The translations under genes and the position numbers were made by a program. This document shows positions 38,343 through 46,215 of a DNA stretch of 64,000 nucleotides, piece by piece (the stretch's first letter is position 1; each line of letters starts with the position of its first letter). The notes beneath the pieces are model-generated. The model saw only the letters and a program-made list of their open reading frames with translations, had not been told where the DNA came from and searched no databases. The stretch is from Rhizobium herbae (lineage in GTDB: Bacteria; Pseudomonadota; Alphaproteobacteria; Rhizobiales; Rhizobiaceae), in the NCBI RefSeq assembly GCF_017873135.1, contig NZ_JAGGJV010000003.1, positions 62,001-126,000 of the forward strand. The letters run 5' to 3'.

Positions 38343-39425
38343 TCACGCTCCCCGAACGGCAGAGCCGCCGATCGCACGTCCATCCGGCCCGAAGGCCATC
38401 AGGTGGCGCGTATCGACGAAAAGCTCGATCGCCGTATCCGGCTCGATGTCGTGGATGCCATGCTCGAGCATGACCCAGCGCGATCCGGCGCAATCGACAT
38501 GCATGAAGCTCTCTGAGCCGGCAATTTCGGAAATGATGATCCGCGCCTTCAGCGTCGCCGCCGTTTCATGTGGGCGGGTCAGCGACAGATGGTGCGGATG
38601 GAAGGCGATCGTGTAGGAGCCATCGGCAATAGCGGAAAGATGCGAAGGCACCGGCAGAACGGTGATGCCGTCGCGCTCGAAACCATTGCCCGACTTCACC
38701 AGATCGATGGTGTTGAGCGGCGGATCGGCGAAGGTCTTCGCCGTGACGATATCGGACGGCTTGCGGTAGACTGCAATCGTCGAACCGAACTGGCTGATGC
38801 GCCCCTGATGCATTGTCGCGGTATTGCCGCCAAGCAACAAGGCTTCGCCCGGCTCCGTCGTCGCATAGACGAAGATCGAGCCTGCGGCTGCAAACAACTT
38901 CGGCAACTCTTCGCGCAACTCTTCGCGCAGCTTGTAATCGAGGTTGGCGAGGGGCTCGTCGAGCAGCACCAGGCTGGCATTCTTGACGATGGCGCGGGCA
39001 AGCGCGGTGCGCTGCTGCTGGCCGCCGGACAGGTTGAGCGGCGTGCGCTCCAGATAGGGCGTCAGCTTCATCAACTCGGCCGCCTTGCGGACCTCGCGAT
39101 CGATCGTCGCCGTATCCTTGCCGGAAATGCGCATCGGCGAGGCAATGTTCTCGTAGACGGTCATCGCCGGATAGTTGATGAACTGCTGGTAGACCATGGC
39201 GACGGAGCGATCCTGCACGCGCACACCGGTCACGTCCTTGCCGTCAAAGGTGATGGTGCCGGTCGTCGGCTTGTCGAGGCCTGCCATCAGCCGCATCAGC
39301 GATGTCTTGCCGGACAGCGTCGGCCCCAGCAGCACATTGAGCGAACCCCGCTCCAGCACAAGATCGGTCGGGTGGATATGCGTATCCGCCCCCACGACCT
39401 TGGTTATGTTTTTCAGTTCGAGCAT
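38343..39425 (-). CDS. glpS: Glycerol ABC transporter ATP-binding protein
   Basis: This 360-residue ABC ATPase has the standard signature LNLSGGQQQRTALARA, while the Walker A segment reads LLGPTLSGKTSLM, a GxxxxGKT/S variant. The switch region reads ATTEPGEALLLG where YVTHDQxEA is expected, so the conserved switch His is missing. GlpT has the reverse pattern (good H-loop, divergent signature). GlpS and GlpT may thus form an asymmetric heterodimer with a single canonical ATP site; that is an inference. Confidence 0.92.
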   Translation of the reverse strand: MLELKNITKVVGADTHIHPTDLVLERGSLNVLLGPTLSGKTSLMRLMAGLDKPTTGTITFDGKDVTGVRVQDRSVAMVYQQFINYPAMTVYENIASPMRISGKDTATIDREVRKAAELMKLTPYLERTPLNLSGGQQQRTALARAIVKNASLVLLDEPLANLDYKLREELREELPKLFAAAGSIFVYATTEPGEALLLGGNTATMHQGRISQFGSTIAVYRKPSDIVTAKTFADPPLNTIDLVKSGNGFERDGITVLPVPSHLSAIADGSYTIAFHPHHLSLTRPHETAATLKARIIISEIAGSESFMHVDCAGSRWVMLEHGIHDIEPDTAIELFVDTRHLMAFGPDGRAIGGSAVRGA

Positions 39426-39476
39426 TCGGTCGTCTTCCTCCCAGACACCGGCAGACTTAAAGGATCGGCATTGCCA

Positions 39477-40994
39477 TCAGGCAGCGCTGCGAACCGTCTC
39501 CCGCATGTATTCCTCCAACCCGGCGGCTTCCGCCTGGGTCAATTTCAATCCCAGCTTGGTCCGGCGCCAGAGAACATCCTCGGCATGCCGCGCCCATTCC
39601 TGGCTAATCAGCCACTGCACCTCGACCGCATAGAGATCGGCGCCGAAATGCCGCCCCAGATCTTCCGCCTTGCTGGCGTTTCCAAGCAGGCTTGCTGCCA
39701 GCGTGCCATAAAGCCGGACCAGGCGGCGCGCGTGGCGCTCGGCCAGGAACGGATAGCGGCTCTTGAGCTTCAATACTTCGGCGTCATAGCCGGTCGCCGG
39801 AAAATCACCGCCCGGCAGCACGCTCTTCGCCGTCCACGGATTGCCCTTGGCACCGATCGCACCAGCGATCTTTTCGAGCGCATGCTCGCCAAGCCGGCGA
39901 TAGGTCGTCAGCTTGCCGCCAAAGACATTGAGCAGCGGCGCCTCGCCGTTATCGCCGTCAATCTTCAAAACATAATCGCGCGTCGCTTCCTGCGCCTTCG
40001 AGGCGCCGTCATCGAACAGCGGCCGTACGCCGGAATAGGTCCAGACGACATCGGCCGGCTTGACAGCCTCAGAAAAATACTCGCTCGCCGCATTGCAGAG
40101 ATAGTCGATCTCGCCCTCGGTGATCTGGATGGTCTTCGGATCGCCGGTGAAATCGTTGTCGGTCGTGCCGATCAGGGTGAAATCAGTCTCGTAGGGGATC
40201 GCGAAGATGATGCGGTTGTCCGGATTCTGGAAGAAATAGGCGCGCTGATCGTCGAACTTCTTCTTCACGACGATGTGGCTGCCCTGGACCAGCCGGACAT
40301 TGTGGACATTGTTCTTGCGGACGGCATTCGACAGCACGACATCGACCCACGGGCCGGCGGCATTGACCAGCATGCGCGCCCGGAATGTGCTGACGGCACC
40401 GGTCGCGCCATCCTCGACATTGATGACCCACAGATTGCCGTCGCGCTGCGCCGAGATGACCCGGCTGCGGGTCATGATGCGCGCACCCTTGAGGGCGGCG
40501 TCCTTCGCGTTGAGAACGACGAGACGGGCGTCATCGACCCAGCCGTCGGAATATTCGAAAGCCTTGGTGAACAGCGCCTTCAGCGGCTTGGCAGCAGGAT
40601 CGCGGCGCATGTCGAGCGTGCGGGTCGCCGGCAGCAGTTTGCGGCCACCGATATGATCGTAGAGAAAGAGACCGAGGCGGATGAGCCAGGCCGGGCGGAT
40701 GCCGCCTTTATGGAACGGCAGGACGAACCGCATCGGCCAGATGATATGCGGGGCCATGGCCCAGAGCACTTCGCGCTCCATCAGTGATTCACGCACCAGC
40801 CTGAACTCGTAATGTTCAAGATAGCGCAGTCCGCCATGAATGAGCTTGGTGGCGCGCGAGGAAGTGCCGGAAGCGAAATCGTCCATTTCGGCCAGCGCAA
40901 CCGAGTATCCACGGCCAACGGCATCCCTTGCGATGCCGCATCCATTGATGCCGCCACCGATCACGAAAATGTCGAGTACGTCCTGCGCAGGCAC
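39477..40994 (-). CDS. glpD: Glycerol-3-phosphate dehydrogenase (FAD)
   Basis: This membrane-associated flavoprotein oxidises glycerol-3-phosphate to dihydroxyacetone phosphate and feeds the quinone pool. It has the N-terminal FAD dinucleotide motif DIFVIGGGINGCGIARDA, the SSRATKLIHGGLRYL block and the LTTYRRLGEHALE region. The frame can begin at ATG 41018, but that codon has no ribosome site. A GTG at 40994 follows GGGAGGGG by five bases, so a GTG start giving 505 residues is preferred. It is the first structural gene after glpR, with phased CGAA repeats upstream. No glycerol kinase gene is seen in the window. Confidence 0.93.
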   Translation of the reverse strand: MPAQDVLDIFVIGGGINGCGIARDAVGRGYSVALAEMDDFASGTSSRATKLIHGGLRYLEHYEFRLVRESLMEREVLWAMAPHIIWPMRFVLPFHKGGIRPAWLIRLGLFLYDHIGGRKLLPATRTLDMRRDPAAKPLKALFTKAFEYSDGWVDDARLVVLNAKDAALKGARIMTRSRVISAQRDGNLWVINVEDGATGAVSTFRARMLVNAAGPWVDVVLSNAVRKNNVHNVRLVQGSHIVVKKKFDDQRAYFFQNPDNRIIFAIPYETDFTLIGTTDNDFTGDPKTIQITEGEIDYLCNAASEYFSEAVKPADVVWTYSGVRPLFDDGASKAQEATRDYVLKIDGDNGEAPLLNVFGGKLTTYRRLGEHALEKIAGAIGAKGNPWTAKSVLPGGDFPATGYDAEVLKLKSRYPFLAERHARRLVRLYGTLAASLLGNASKAEDLGRHFGADLYAVEVQWLISQEWARHAEDVLWRRTKLGLKLTQAEAAGLEEYMRETVRSAA

Positions 40995-41038
40995 TGCTTC
41001 CCCTCCCACATTTCGCATTGCACAATTTTGAGCGCATG

Positions 41039-41085
41039 CGAAAGCAAAATCAGTTAAAGCGAAAATCTTACGAATGTCAAACGAA
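41039..41085 (-). promoter_or_regulatory. Phased CGAA repeats, candidate GlpR operators upstream of glpD
   Basis: CGAA occurs at 41039, 41060, 41071 and 41082, spacings of 21, 11 and 11 bases, that is one per one or two helical turns on the same face. On the minus strand these read TTCG within T-rich context (for example TTTTCGCTTTA). DeoR-family GlpR repressors bind repeated TTTCG-type elements. The array lies 45-90 bases upstream of the GTG start, in the glpR-glpD gap. Confidence 0.55.
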
Positions 41086-41123
41086 TGTTCGTGGAAAATC
41101 CATTGCCGATAAAATCAGCGATT

Positions 41124-41888
41124 TCAGCGCGAGGTTTCGATCAAACGAACATCCTGTTCCTGGCAGATGTTCCGCACGTTTTCGACGGGACAGGTATCGG
41201 TGATGAAGGTGTGGACCTGGGTTATATGGCCGATCCGGACCGGCGCCGTGCGTTCGAACTTGGTCGAATCGGACACGAGGATAACGTGGCGGGCATTGGC
41301 GATGATCGCCTGCGCCACTTTCACTTCGCGATAATCGAAATCAAGCAGCGCGCCGTCATGATCGATCGCCGACGCGCCGATCACGGCATAATCCACCTTG
41401 AACTGGCGAATGAAATCGACCGCCGCCTCGCCGACGATGCCGCCATCGGCACCGCGCACGACGCCACCGGCAATCACCACTTCGATCGAGGGAAAAACCC
41501 GCAAGCGATTGGCAACGTTGATATTATTGGTGATGACCATCAGTTCCGTATGATCAAGCAGCGCCTCGCCGACGGCTTCGGTGGTGGTGCCTATATTGAT
41601 GAAAAGCGAGGAATTGTTGGGGATCATCGCGGCGGCCGCCTGGCCGATCGCCTGCTTCTCGAGGGCCGCGATCGAGCGCCGTGCCTCGTATTTCACGTTC
41701 TCGTTGCCGCGCGGAAAAATCGCACCGCCATGAATGCGCGTCAGCACACGGCCGTCGCAGAGGTCGTTCAGGTCCTTGCGGATGGTTTGCGGGGTGACTG
41801 AAAAGCGCGCGGCGAGTTCATCGACGAGAACCCTGCCTTCCGTCTTGGCAAGCTCAAGGATTTCCGACTGGCGTCCCGTCAGATACAT
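41124..41888 (-). CDS. glpR: DeoR-family repressor of the glycerol operon
   Basis: This 254-residue DeoR-family regulator has an N-terminal HTH (RQSEILELAKTEGR, FSVTPQTIRKDLNDL) and a C-terminal sugar-phosphate-sensing (DeoRC) domain. Its first place in a glpRDSTPQUV order matches the rhizobial glycerol repressor; glycerol-3-phosphate is the expected inducer. A GGGGAGGGG precedes the ATG. An inverted repeat just upstream suggests autoregulation. Confidence 0.92.
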   Translation of the reverse strand: MYLTGRQSEILELAKTEGRVLVDELAARFSVTPQTIRKDLNDLCDGRVLTRIHGGAIFPRGNENVKYEARRSIAALEKQAIGQAAAAMIPNNSSLFINIGTTTEAVGEALLDHTELMVITNNINVANRLRVFPSIEVVIAGGVVRGADGGIVGEAAVDFIRQFKVDYAVIGASAIDHDGALLDFDYREVKVAQAIIANARHVILVSDSTKFERTAPVRIGHITQVHTFITDTCPVENVRNICQEQDVRLIETSR

Positions 41889-41909
41889 GGATATTCCCCT
41901 CCCCGTCGT

Positions 41910-41942
41910 TTTCGTTTTCTTTCATAATATGCAAAAACGAAA
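41910..41942. promoter_or_regulatory. Inverted repeat TTTCGTTTT-N15-AAAACGAAA upstream of glpR
   Basis: Perfect 9-base arms (41910-41918 and 41934-41942) carry the same TTTCG core as the glpD upstream repeats. The near arm lies 22 bases before the glpR start, so it is a plausible autoregulatory operator, and could also affect the divergent SDR gene. Confidence 0.55.
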
Positions 41943-42054
41943 GCAGCGCAATTTCATAAACGCGGCGGGCGCTCGAAAATGAACCTGCACCGACCTGCTG
42001 CGTTGCAATTCCGGTCATGATGCGACAGCCTGTCCGTCGCGGGAGGTATTCAAG

Positions 42055-42825
42055 ATGTTTCATCCATCGCTGTTCAAGGGCATGAACGTCGTCGTCACCG
42101 GCGCCGGGCGCGGCATCGGGCTGGAAGTGGCACGACAGTTTCTCGATTGCGGCGCCATCGTCTATCTGCACGGCGGCCGCATGGCGCGCGAACCGCTGCC
42201 GGATTTTCTCGACGCAGCGCTGACGGACGGCCGCGCCTTTCTCTCCTATGCCGATTTTTCGACAGGCGGCGGGATCGAATTGTTGGCCACCGGCATTGCG
42301 TCCCGCTTTCAGGCGATCGACGTACTGGTCAACAATGCCGGTACGATGGTCGGCCGGTTTCTCGCCGGCGAACTGACGGACCAGCAATATGAGACGGTCG
42401 TACAATTGAACCAGACCGCCGTGGTGCAGACCACCCGCGCTTTGCTGCCGCTTCTGCGGCGCGGCACGCATCCGGCCATCGTCAACACCGTGTCGATCTC
42501 GGCGCTGACCGGCGGCAGTGCCGGATCGGCGATCTATTCGGCGACCAAGGCCTTCGTCTCCACCTATTCCAAGGCGCTTGCCCGCGAACTGGCGCCCGAG
42601 GGCATCCGGGTCAATTGCGTCTCGCCGGGCACGATCACCACCGATTTCCACGAGCGCTATTCCTCGGCCGAGAAGCTGGAGGCCACCCGCAAGACGATCC
42701 CCTTGCAGCGGCTCGGTACCGCGGAGGATTGCGCGCCGGCCTATTTGTTCCTCGCCGCCAACGCACTGTCGGGTTACATCACCGGTCAGGTGTTGGAAGT
42801 GAACGGCGGACAGTTGATCTGCTGA
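42055..42825 (+). CDS. Short-chain dehydrogenase/reductase (SDR)
   Basis: This 256-residue classical SDR has the NAD(P)-binding TGAGRGIG, the NNAG motif, catalytic Ser in NTVSIS and the YSATK (YxxxK) pair, and the C-terminal GYITGQVLEVNGGQ. The substrate is unknown. It is divergent from glpR and 34 bases upstream of the LysR gene in the same direction, so it may be cotranscribed with the regulator of formate dehydrogenase. Confidence 0.9.
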   Translation: MFHPSLFKGMNVVVTGAGRGIGLEVARQFLDCGAIVYLHGGRMAREPLPDFLDAALTDGRAFLSYADFSTGGGIELLATGIASRFQAIDVLVNNAGTMVGRFLAGELTDQQYETVVQLNQTAVVQTTRALLPLLRRGTHPAIVNTVSISALTGGSAGSAIYSATKAFVSTYSKALARELAPEGIRVNCVSPGTITTDFHERYSSAEKLEATRKTIPLQRLGTAEDCAPAYLFLAANALSGYITGQVLEVNGGQLIC

Positions 42826-42859
42826 TGGCGGGCAACATGGCATTCGGGAGGGGCGGCGG

Positions 42860-43753
42860 TTGATCGACAAGCTGGAATTCTTCATCGCGCTCGCCCAGGA
42901 GCGGCATTTCGGCCGCGCCGCAGATCTCTGCGGCATCACCCAGCCGACGCTGTCGGCCGCGATCAAGCAGCTGGAAGAGCAACTCGGCGTCATGCTGGTC
43001 AATCGTGGCTCGCGCTATCAGAGCCTGACGCCGGAAGGCCAGCGGGTGCTGGAATGGGCCCGCCGGATCGTCGGTGATTCCCGCACCATGCACGAGGAGA
43101 TGCGCGCAGCCCGGCGCGGGCTTGTCGGCCATATCCGGCTGGCGGCGGTACCCACCACCCTTGCCATGGTGCCGCGCATCACCGGCCCCTTTCAGGAAAA
43201 GCATCCGGAGGTGACCTTTTCCGTCCTTTCCACCACATCGCTGAAAATCCTCGGTCTTCTGGAAAATCTCGAGATCGACGCGGGGCTCACCTATCTGGAG
43301 AACGAACCGCTTGGACGGGTCACCAGCGTGCCGTTGCAGGTAGAACGCTATCACCTGGTGACGGCGGCAGGCACGGAGCTGGCGGATCGCGAAACCGTGA
43401 CATGGAAGGAGGTTGGCGGCATTCGGCTTTGTCTATTGACCGCCGATATGCAGAACCGGCGCATCATCAACCAGCATTTCACGGAGGCCGGCGTGACGGT
43501 GTCGCCGACGCTCGAATCCAACTCGATGATCGTCCTGTTTTCCCATGTGCGCACCGGCCACTGGGCCAGCATCATGCCTTACAACGTCGCGAAATCGTTC
43601 GGGTTTCACGACGAAATCCGGCTCATACCGATCGTCGAACCGGACGCCCGGCATACGGTCGGGCTGGTCGCGACGCATCGCGAACCGTTCACCCCGCTTG
43701 TCTCTGCCCTGTTGCATGAAGCGCGCATTCTGGCCGACGCTCAAGCGCTTTGA
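42860..43753 (+). CDS. LysR-family regulator of formate dehydrogenase (FdsR-like)
   Basis: This is a 297-residue LysR regulator with an OxyR-like HTH (HFGRAADLCGITQPTLSAAI). It starts with TTG at 42860 after a GGGAGGGG. It is immediately upstream of fdsG in the same direction, the place of FdsR-type regulators in other bacteria. An ATAG-N7-CTAT dyad overlaps its own stop codon and is likely its operator for the fds promoter. The effector is probably formate, by analogy. Confidence 0.9.
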   Translation: MIDKLEFFIALAQERHFGRAADLCGITQPTLSAAIKQLEEQLGVMLVNRGSRYQSLTPEGQRVLEWARRIVGDSRTMHEEMRAARRGLVGHIRLAAVPTTLAMVPRITGPFQEKHPEVTFSVLSTTSLKILGLLENLEIDAGLTYLENEPLGRVTSVPLQVERYHLVTAAGTELADRETVTWKEVGGIRLCLLTADMQNRRIINQHFTEAGVTVSPTLESNSMIVLFSHVRTGHWASIMPYNVAKSFGFHDEIRLIPIVEPDARHTVGLVATHREPFTPLVSALLHEARILADAQAL

Positions 43754-43768
43754 TAGAAAACATCTATC
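43752..43768. promoter_or_regulatory. LysR-type operator (ATAG-N7-CTAT) upstream of fdsG
   Basis: The palindrome GATAGAAAACATCTATC includes T-N11-A and matches the ATAG-N7-CTAT form bound by OxyR-like LysR proteins. It starts inside the stop codon of the LysR gene, 193 bases before the fdsG start. Confidence 0.6.
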
Positions 43769-43829
43769 GCTTAACGGAACAGGCCTATTGACCGGCTAGC
43801 TGGCTGCTGACACCCTGCCTGTGCGTGGA

Positions 43830-43919
43830 CTGCGAAAGCCGCGATCTCTTGCCTTTCAAGGCAGGGATCTGAATAAAACGATGTTCTGGAGGGCTTCGTT
43901 TTATTCAATGGGATCGCAG
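43830..43919 (+). ncRNA. Candidate structured 5' leader of the fds operon
   Basis: Two adjacent hairpins lie in a potential closed three-way junction. Hairpin 1 (43843-43869) has about 12 bp with one bulge and the tip TGCCTT/AAGGCA. Hairpin 2 is a perfect 12-bp stem (43870-43881 with 43896-43907) and a 14-base loop containing GGAGGG. The outer stem CTGCGA (43830-43835) pairs with TCGCAG (43914-43919); GCGATC (43841-43846) could instead pair with GATCGC (43912-43917), an alternative that would break hairpin 1. I recognise no known riboswitch class. Confidence 0.4.
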
Positions 43920-43964
43920 ACCGCGACCGATTGTTCGTTTCAGTTCGGGAGGTCTGAACGTTGA
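43908..43964 (+). CDS. Possible 18-residue leader peptide overlapping fdsG start
   Basis: ATG at 43908 opens an 18-codon frame (MGSQTATDCSFQFGRSER) whose TGA at 43962-43964 overlaps the TTG start of fdsG. Its only nearby ribosome site is GGAGGG in the loop of hairpin 2, 14 bases upstream. It may be chance. Confidence 0.2.
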   Translation: MGSQTATDCSFQFGRSER

Positions 43965-44440
43965 ACCTGCATCTATCAAGCCGCGATATCGATAGCCGGA
44001 CGCTGAATATCGTCAGCGAGATGAAGTCGCTCGAAGGGCCGCTTCTGCCGATCCTGCATGAGATCCAGGCAGAGTTCGGCTATGTGCCGCAGGAAGCCCT
44101 GCCGATCATCGCCCGCGAACTCAACCTGTCGCGCGCCGAAGTCCACGGTGTCGTCACCTTCTATCACGATTATCGCGACCATCCGGCAGGCCGCCACGTG
44201 CTGAAGCTCTGTCGCGCCGAGGCCTGCCAGTCGATGGGCGGCGACGCGCTGGCCGAGCGTGTGAAGCTCCTGCTCGGTATAGATTTCCACCAGACGACGC
44301 TCGATGGGGCGGTGACGCTGGAACCCGTCTATTGTCTCGGGCTCTGTTCCACCGCACCCGCCGCGATGCTTGACGGCGAGGTGCACGGGCGGCTCGATGC
44401 GGATGCGGTGCGTGATCTCGTTGCGGAGGTGCGCGCATGA
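43961..44440 (+). CDS. fdsG: NAD-dependent formate dehydrogenase gamma subunit
   Basis: This 159-residue NuoE-like [2Fe-2S] subunit of soluble formate dehydrogenase carries electrons with FdsB to NAD+. Cys ligands are seen in LCRAEACQSMGG and VYCLGLCSTAPA. The start is TTG at 43961 with GGGAGGT seven bases upstream; no ATG is suitably placed in frame. It overlaps fdsB by four bases (ATGA). Confidence 0.93.
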   Translation: MNLHLSSRDIDSRTLNIVSEMKSLEGPLLPILHEIQAEFGYVPQEALPIIARELNLSRAEVHGVVTFYHDYRDHPAGRHVLKLCRAEACQSMGGDALAERVKLLLGIDFHQTTLDGAVTLEPVYCLGLCSTAPAAMLDGEVHGRLDADAVRDLVAEVRA

Positions 44441-45993
44441 CCGTCAAGATTTTCGTTCCCAGGGATGCAGCGGCATTGGCGCTCGGTGCCGAACGGGTCG
44501 CCAAGGCACTCGCCCGTGAAGTCGAGACGCGCGGGCTGGATGTCACGCTCGTGCGCAACGGCTCGCGCGGCCTGCACTGGCTGGAGCCGATGATCGAGGT
44601 CGAGACGGCACAGGGCCGGATCGCCTATGGCCCGGTGAAAGCCTCCGATATAGCGTCCCTGCTCGACGCCGGCCTCGCCACCGGCGGCAATCACGCCCTC
44701 TGTCTCGGGAAGACCGAGGAACTGCCGTTCCTGAAAAACCAGACGCGCCTGACCTTTGCCCGCTGCGGCATCGTCGATCCTTTGTCGCTTGCCGACTACC
44801 GGGCGCATGACGGGCTGAAGGGCCTGGAAAGAGCCGTGACCCTGTCACCGGCCGATATCGTCACCCACGTGACCGACAGCGGTCTTCGCGGCCGCGGCGG
44901 CGCGGGCTTCCCGACCGGCATCAAGTGGAAGACGGTTCTCGACACTCCCGGCGACCGCAAATACATCGTCTGCAATGCCGACGAAGGCGATTCAGGCACC
45001 TTCGCCGACCGCATGATCATGGAAGGCGACCCCTTCGTGCTGATCGAGGGCATGGCGATATCAGGCATCGCGACCGGCGCGACCAAGGGCTTCGTCTATA
45101 TCCGCTCGGAATATCCCCACGCCATCGCAACGATGACGCAAGCTGTCGAGATCGCCCACAAGGCTGGCGTGCTGGGCAGCTCGGTGCTCGGCTCGGGCAA
45201 GGCTTTCGACATCGAAATCCGCACCGGCGCCGGCGCCTATGTCTGCGGCGAGGAAACAGCGCTGCTCAACAGCCTTGAAGGCAAGCGCGGCATCGTCCGC
45301 GCCAAGCCGCCGCTGCCCGCCCACAAGGGCCTGTTCGGCTGTCCGACCGTGATCAACAACGTCATCTCGCTCGCCTCGGTGCCCATCATCATGGACAAGG
45401 GGCCGGTGTTCTACAAGGATTTCGGCATGGGCCGCTCGCGCGGCACCATCCCGATCCAGATCGCCGGCAACGTCAAATATGGCGGACTCTACGAAGCAGC
45501 CTTCGGCCTGACGCTCGGCCAGATCGTCGACGAGATCGGCGGCGGCACCGCAACCGGACGGCCGGTCAAGGCCGTGCAGGTCGGCGGGCCGCTCGGCGCC
45601 TATTTCCCGCGCGCCCTATTCGATACGCCGTTCGACTACGAAGCCTTCGCAGCGAAAGACGGCCTGATCGGCCATGCCGGCATCACCGTCTTCGATGACA
45701 CCGCCGACATGCTGAAGCAGGCCCGCTTCGCCATGGAATTCTGCGCCATTGAAAGCTGCGGCAAATGCACCCCCTGCCGCATCGGCTCCACCCGCGGCGT
45801 CGAAACCGCCGACAAGATCGCGCAAGGCATCGAGCCGGAAAAGAACCTCGCTTTGCTCGCCGACCTCTGCAACACGATGAAATTCGGCTCGCTCTGCGCA
45901 CTCGGCGGTTTCACGCCCTATCCCGTCACCAGTGCGATGAACCATTTTCCGGACGATTTTCGGCCGGTGCCTTTGGTGGAGGCGGCGGAATGA
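44437..45993 (+). CDS. fdsB: NAD-dependent formate dehydrogenase beta subunit
   Basis: This 518-residue NuoF-like subunit binds FMN, NAD and a [4Fe-4S] cluster, and reduces NAD+. An N-terminal thioredoxin-like domain of about 120 residues precedes the NuoF part. Visible blocks are the NAD/FMN-site GRGGAGFPTG, YVCGEETALLNSLEG and the cluster motif ESCGKCTPCRIG. It is coupled to fdsG by the ATGA overlap. The next gene is displaced by a 169-bp palindromic repeat element. Confidence 0.95.
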   Translation: MTVKIFVPRDAAALALGAERVAKALAREVETRGLDVTLVRNGSRGLHWLEPMIEVETAQGRIAYGPVKASDIASLLDAGLATGGNHALCLGKTEELPFLKNQTRLTFARCGIVDPLSLADYRAHDGLKGLERAVTLSPADIVTHVTDSGLRGRGGAGFPTGIKWKTVLDTPGDRKYIVCNADEGDSGTFADRMIMEGDPFVLIEGMAISGIATGATKGFVYIRSEYPHAIATMTQAVEIAHKAGVLGSSVLGSGKAFDIEIRTGAGAYVCGEETALLNSLEGKRGIVRAKPPLPAHKGLFGCPTVINNVISLASVPIIMDKGPVFYKDFGMGRSRGTIPIQIAGNVKYGGLYEAAFGLTLGQIVDEIGGGTATGRPVKAVQVGGPLGAYFPRALFDTPFDYEAFAAKDGLIGHAGITVFDDTADMLKQARFAMEFCAIESCGKCTPCRIGSTRGVETADKIAQGIEPEKNLALLADLCNTMKFGSLCALGGFTPYPVTSAMNHFPDDFRPVPLVEAAE

Positions 45994-46002
45994 GAGTTCG
46001 TC

Positions 46003-46171
46003 GCTTTACCCCCCTCTGTCACTTCGTGACATCTCCCCCTCAAGGGGGGAGATCGATCCTTTCCCATTCTTCTTTTCGTGGAAGCAGGCTTGGCTTTGAA
46101 ATTCGAAGCTTGCCGCTTGTGATCTCCCCCCTTGAGGGGGAGATGCCCGACAGGGCAGAGGGGGGTAAAGC
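46003..46171. repeat. RIME-like palindromic element between fdsB and fdsA
   Basis: This 169-base element has perfect 16-base terminal inverted repeats (GCTTTACCCCCCTCTG at 46003-46018 and its complement at 46156-46171). Internally, two CATCTCCCCC...GGGGGAGAT palindromes flank a 66-base unique spacer. The type matches rhizobial intergenic mosaic elements. It lies inside the fds operon, ahead of the fdsA ribosome site (AGGAGG, 46204-46209). Confidence 0.8.
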
Positions 46172-46215
46172 CTCCGCGAACTCATATCTGACGACATCCT
46201 CACAGGAGGCCCTCC

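Noticed and set aside
46003-46171. Insertion sequence between fdsB and fdsA
   Set aside because: It has terminal inverted repeats but no transposase and no obvious target-site duplication. The sequence type is that of rhizobial intergenic palindromes.
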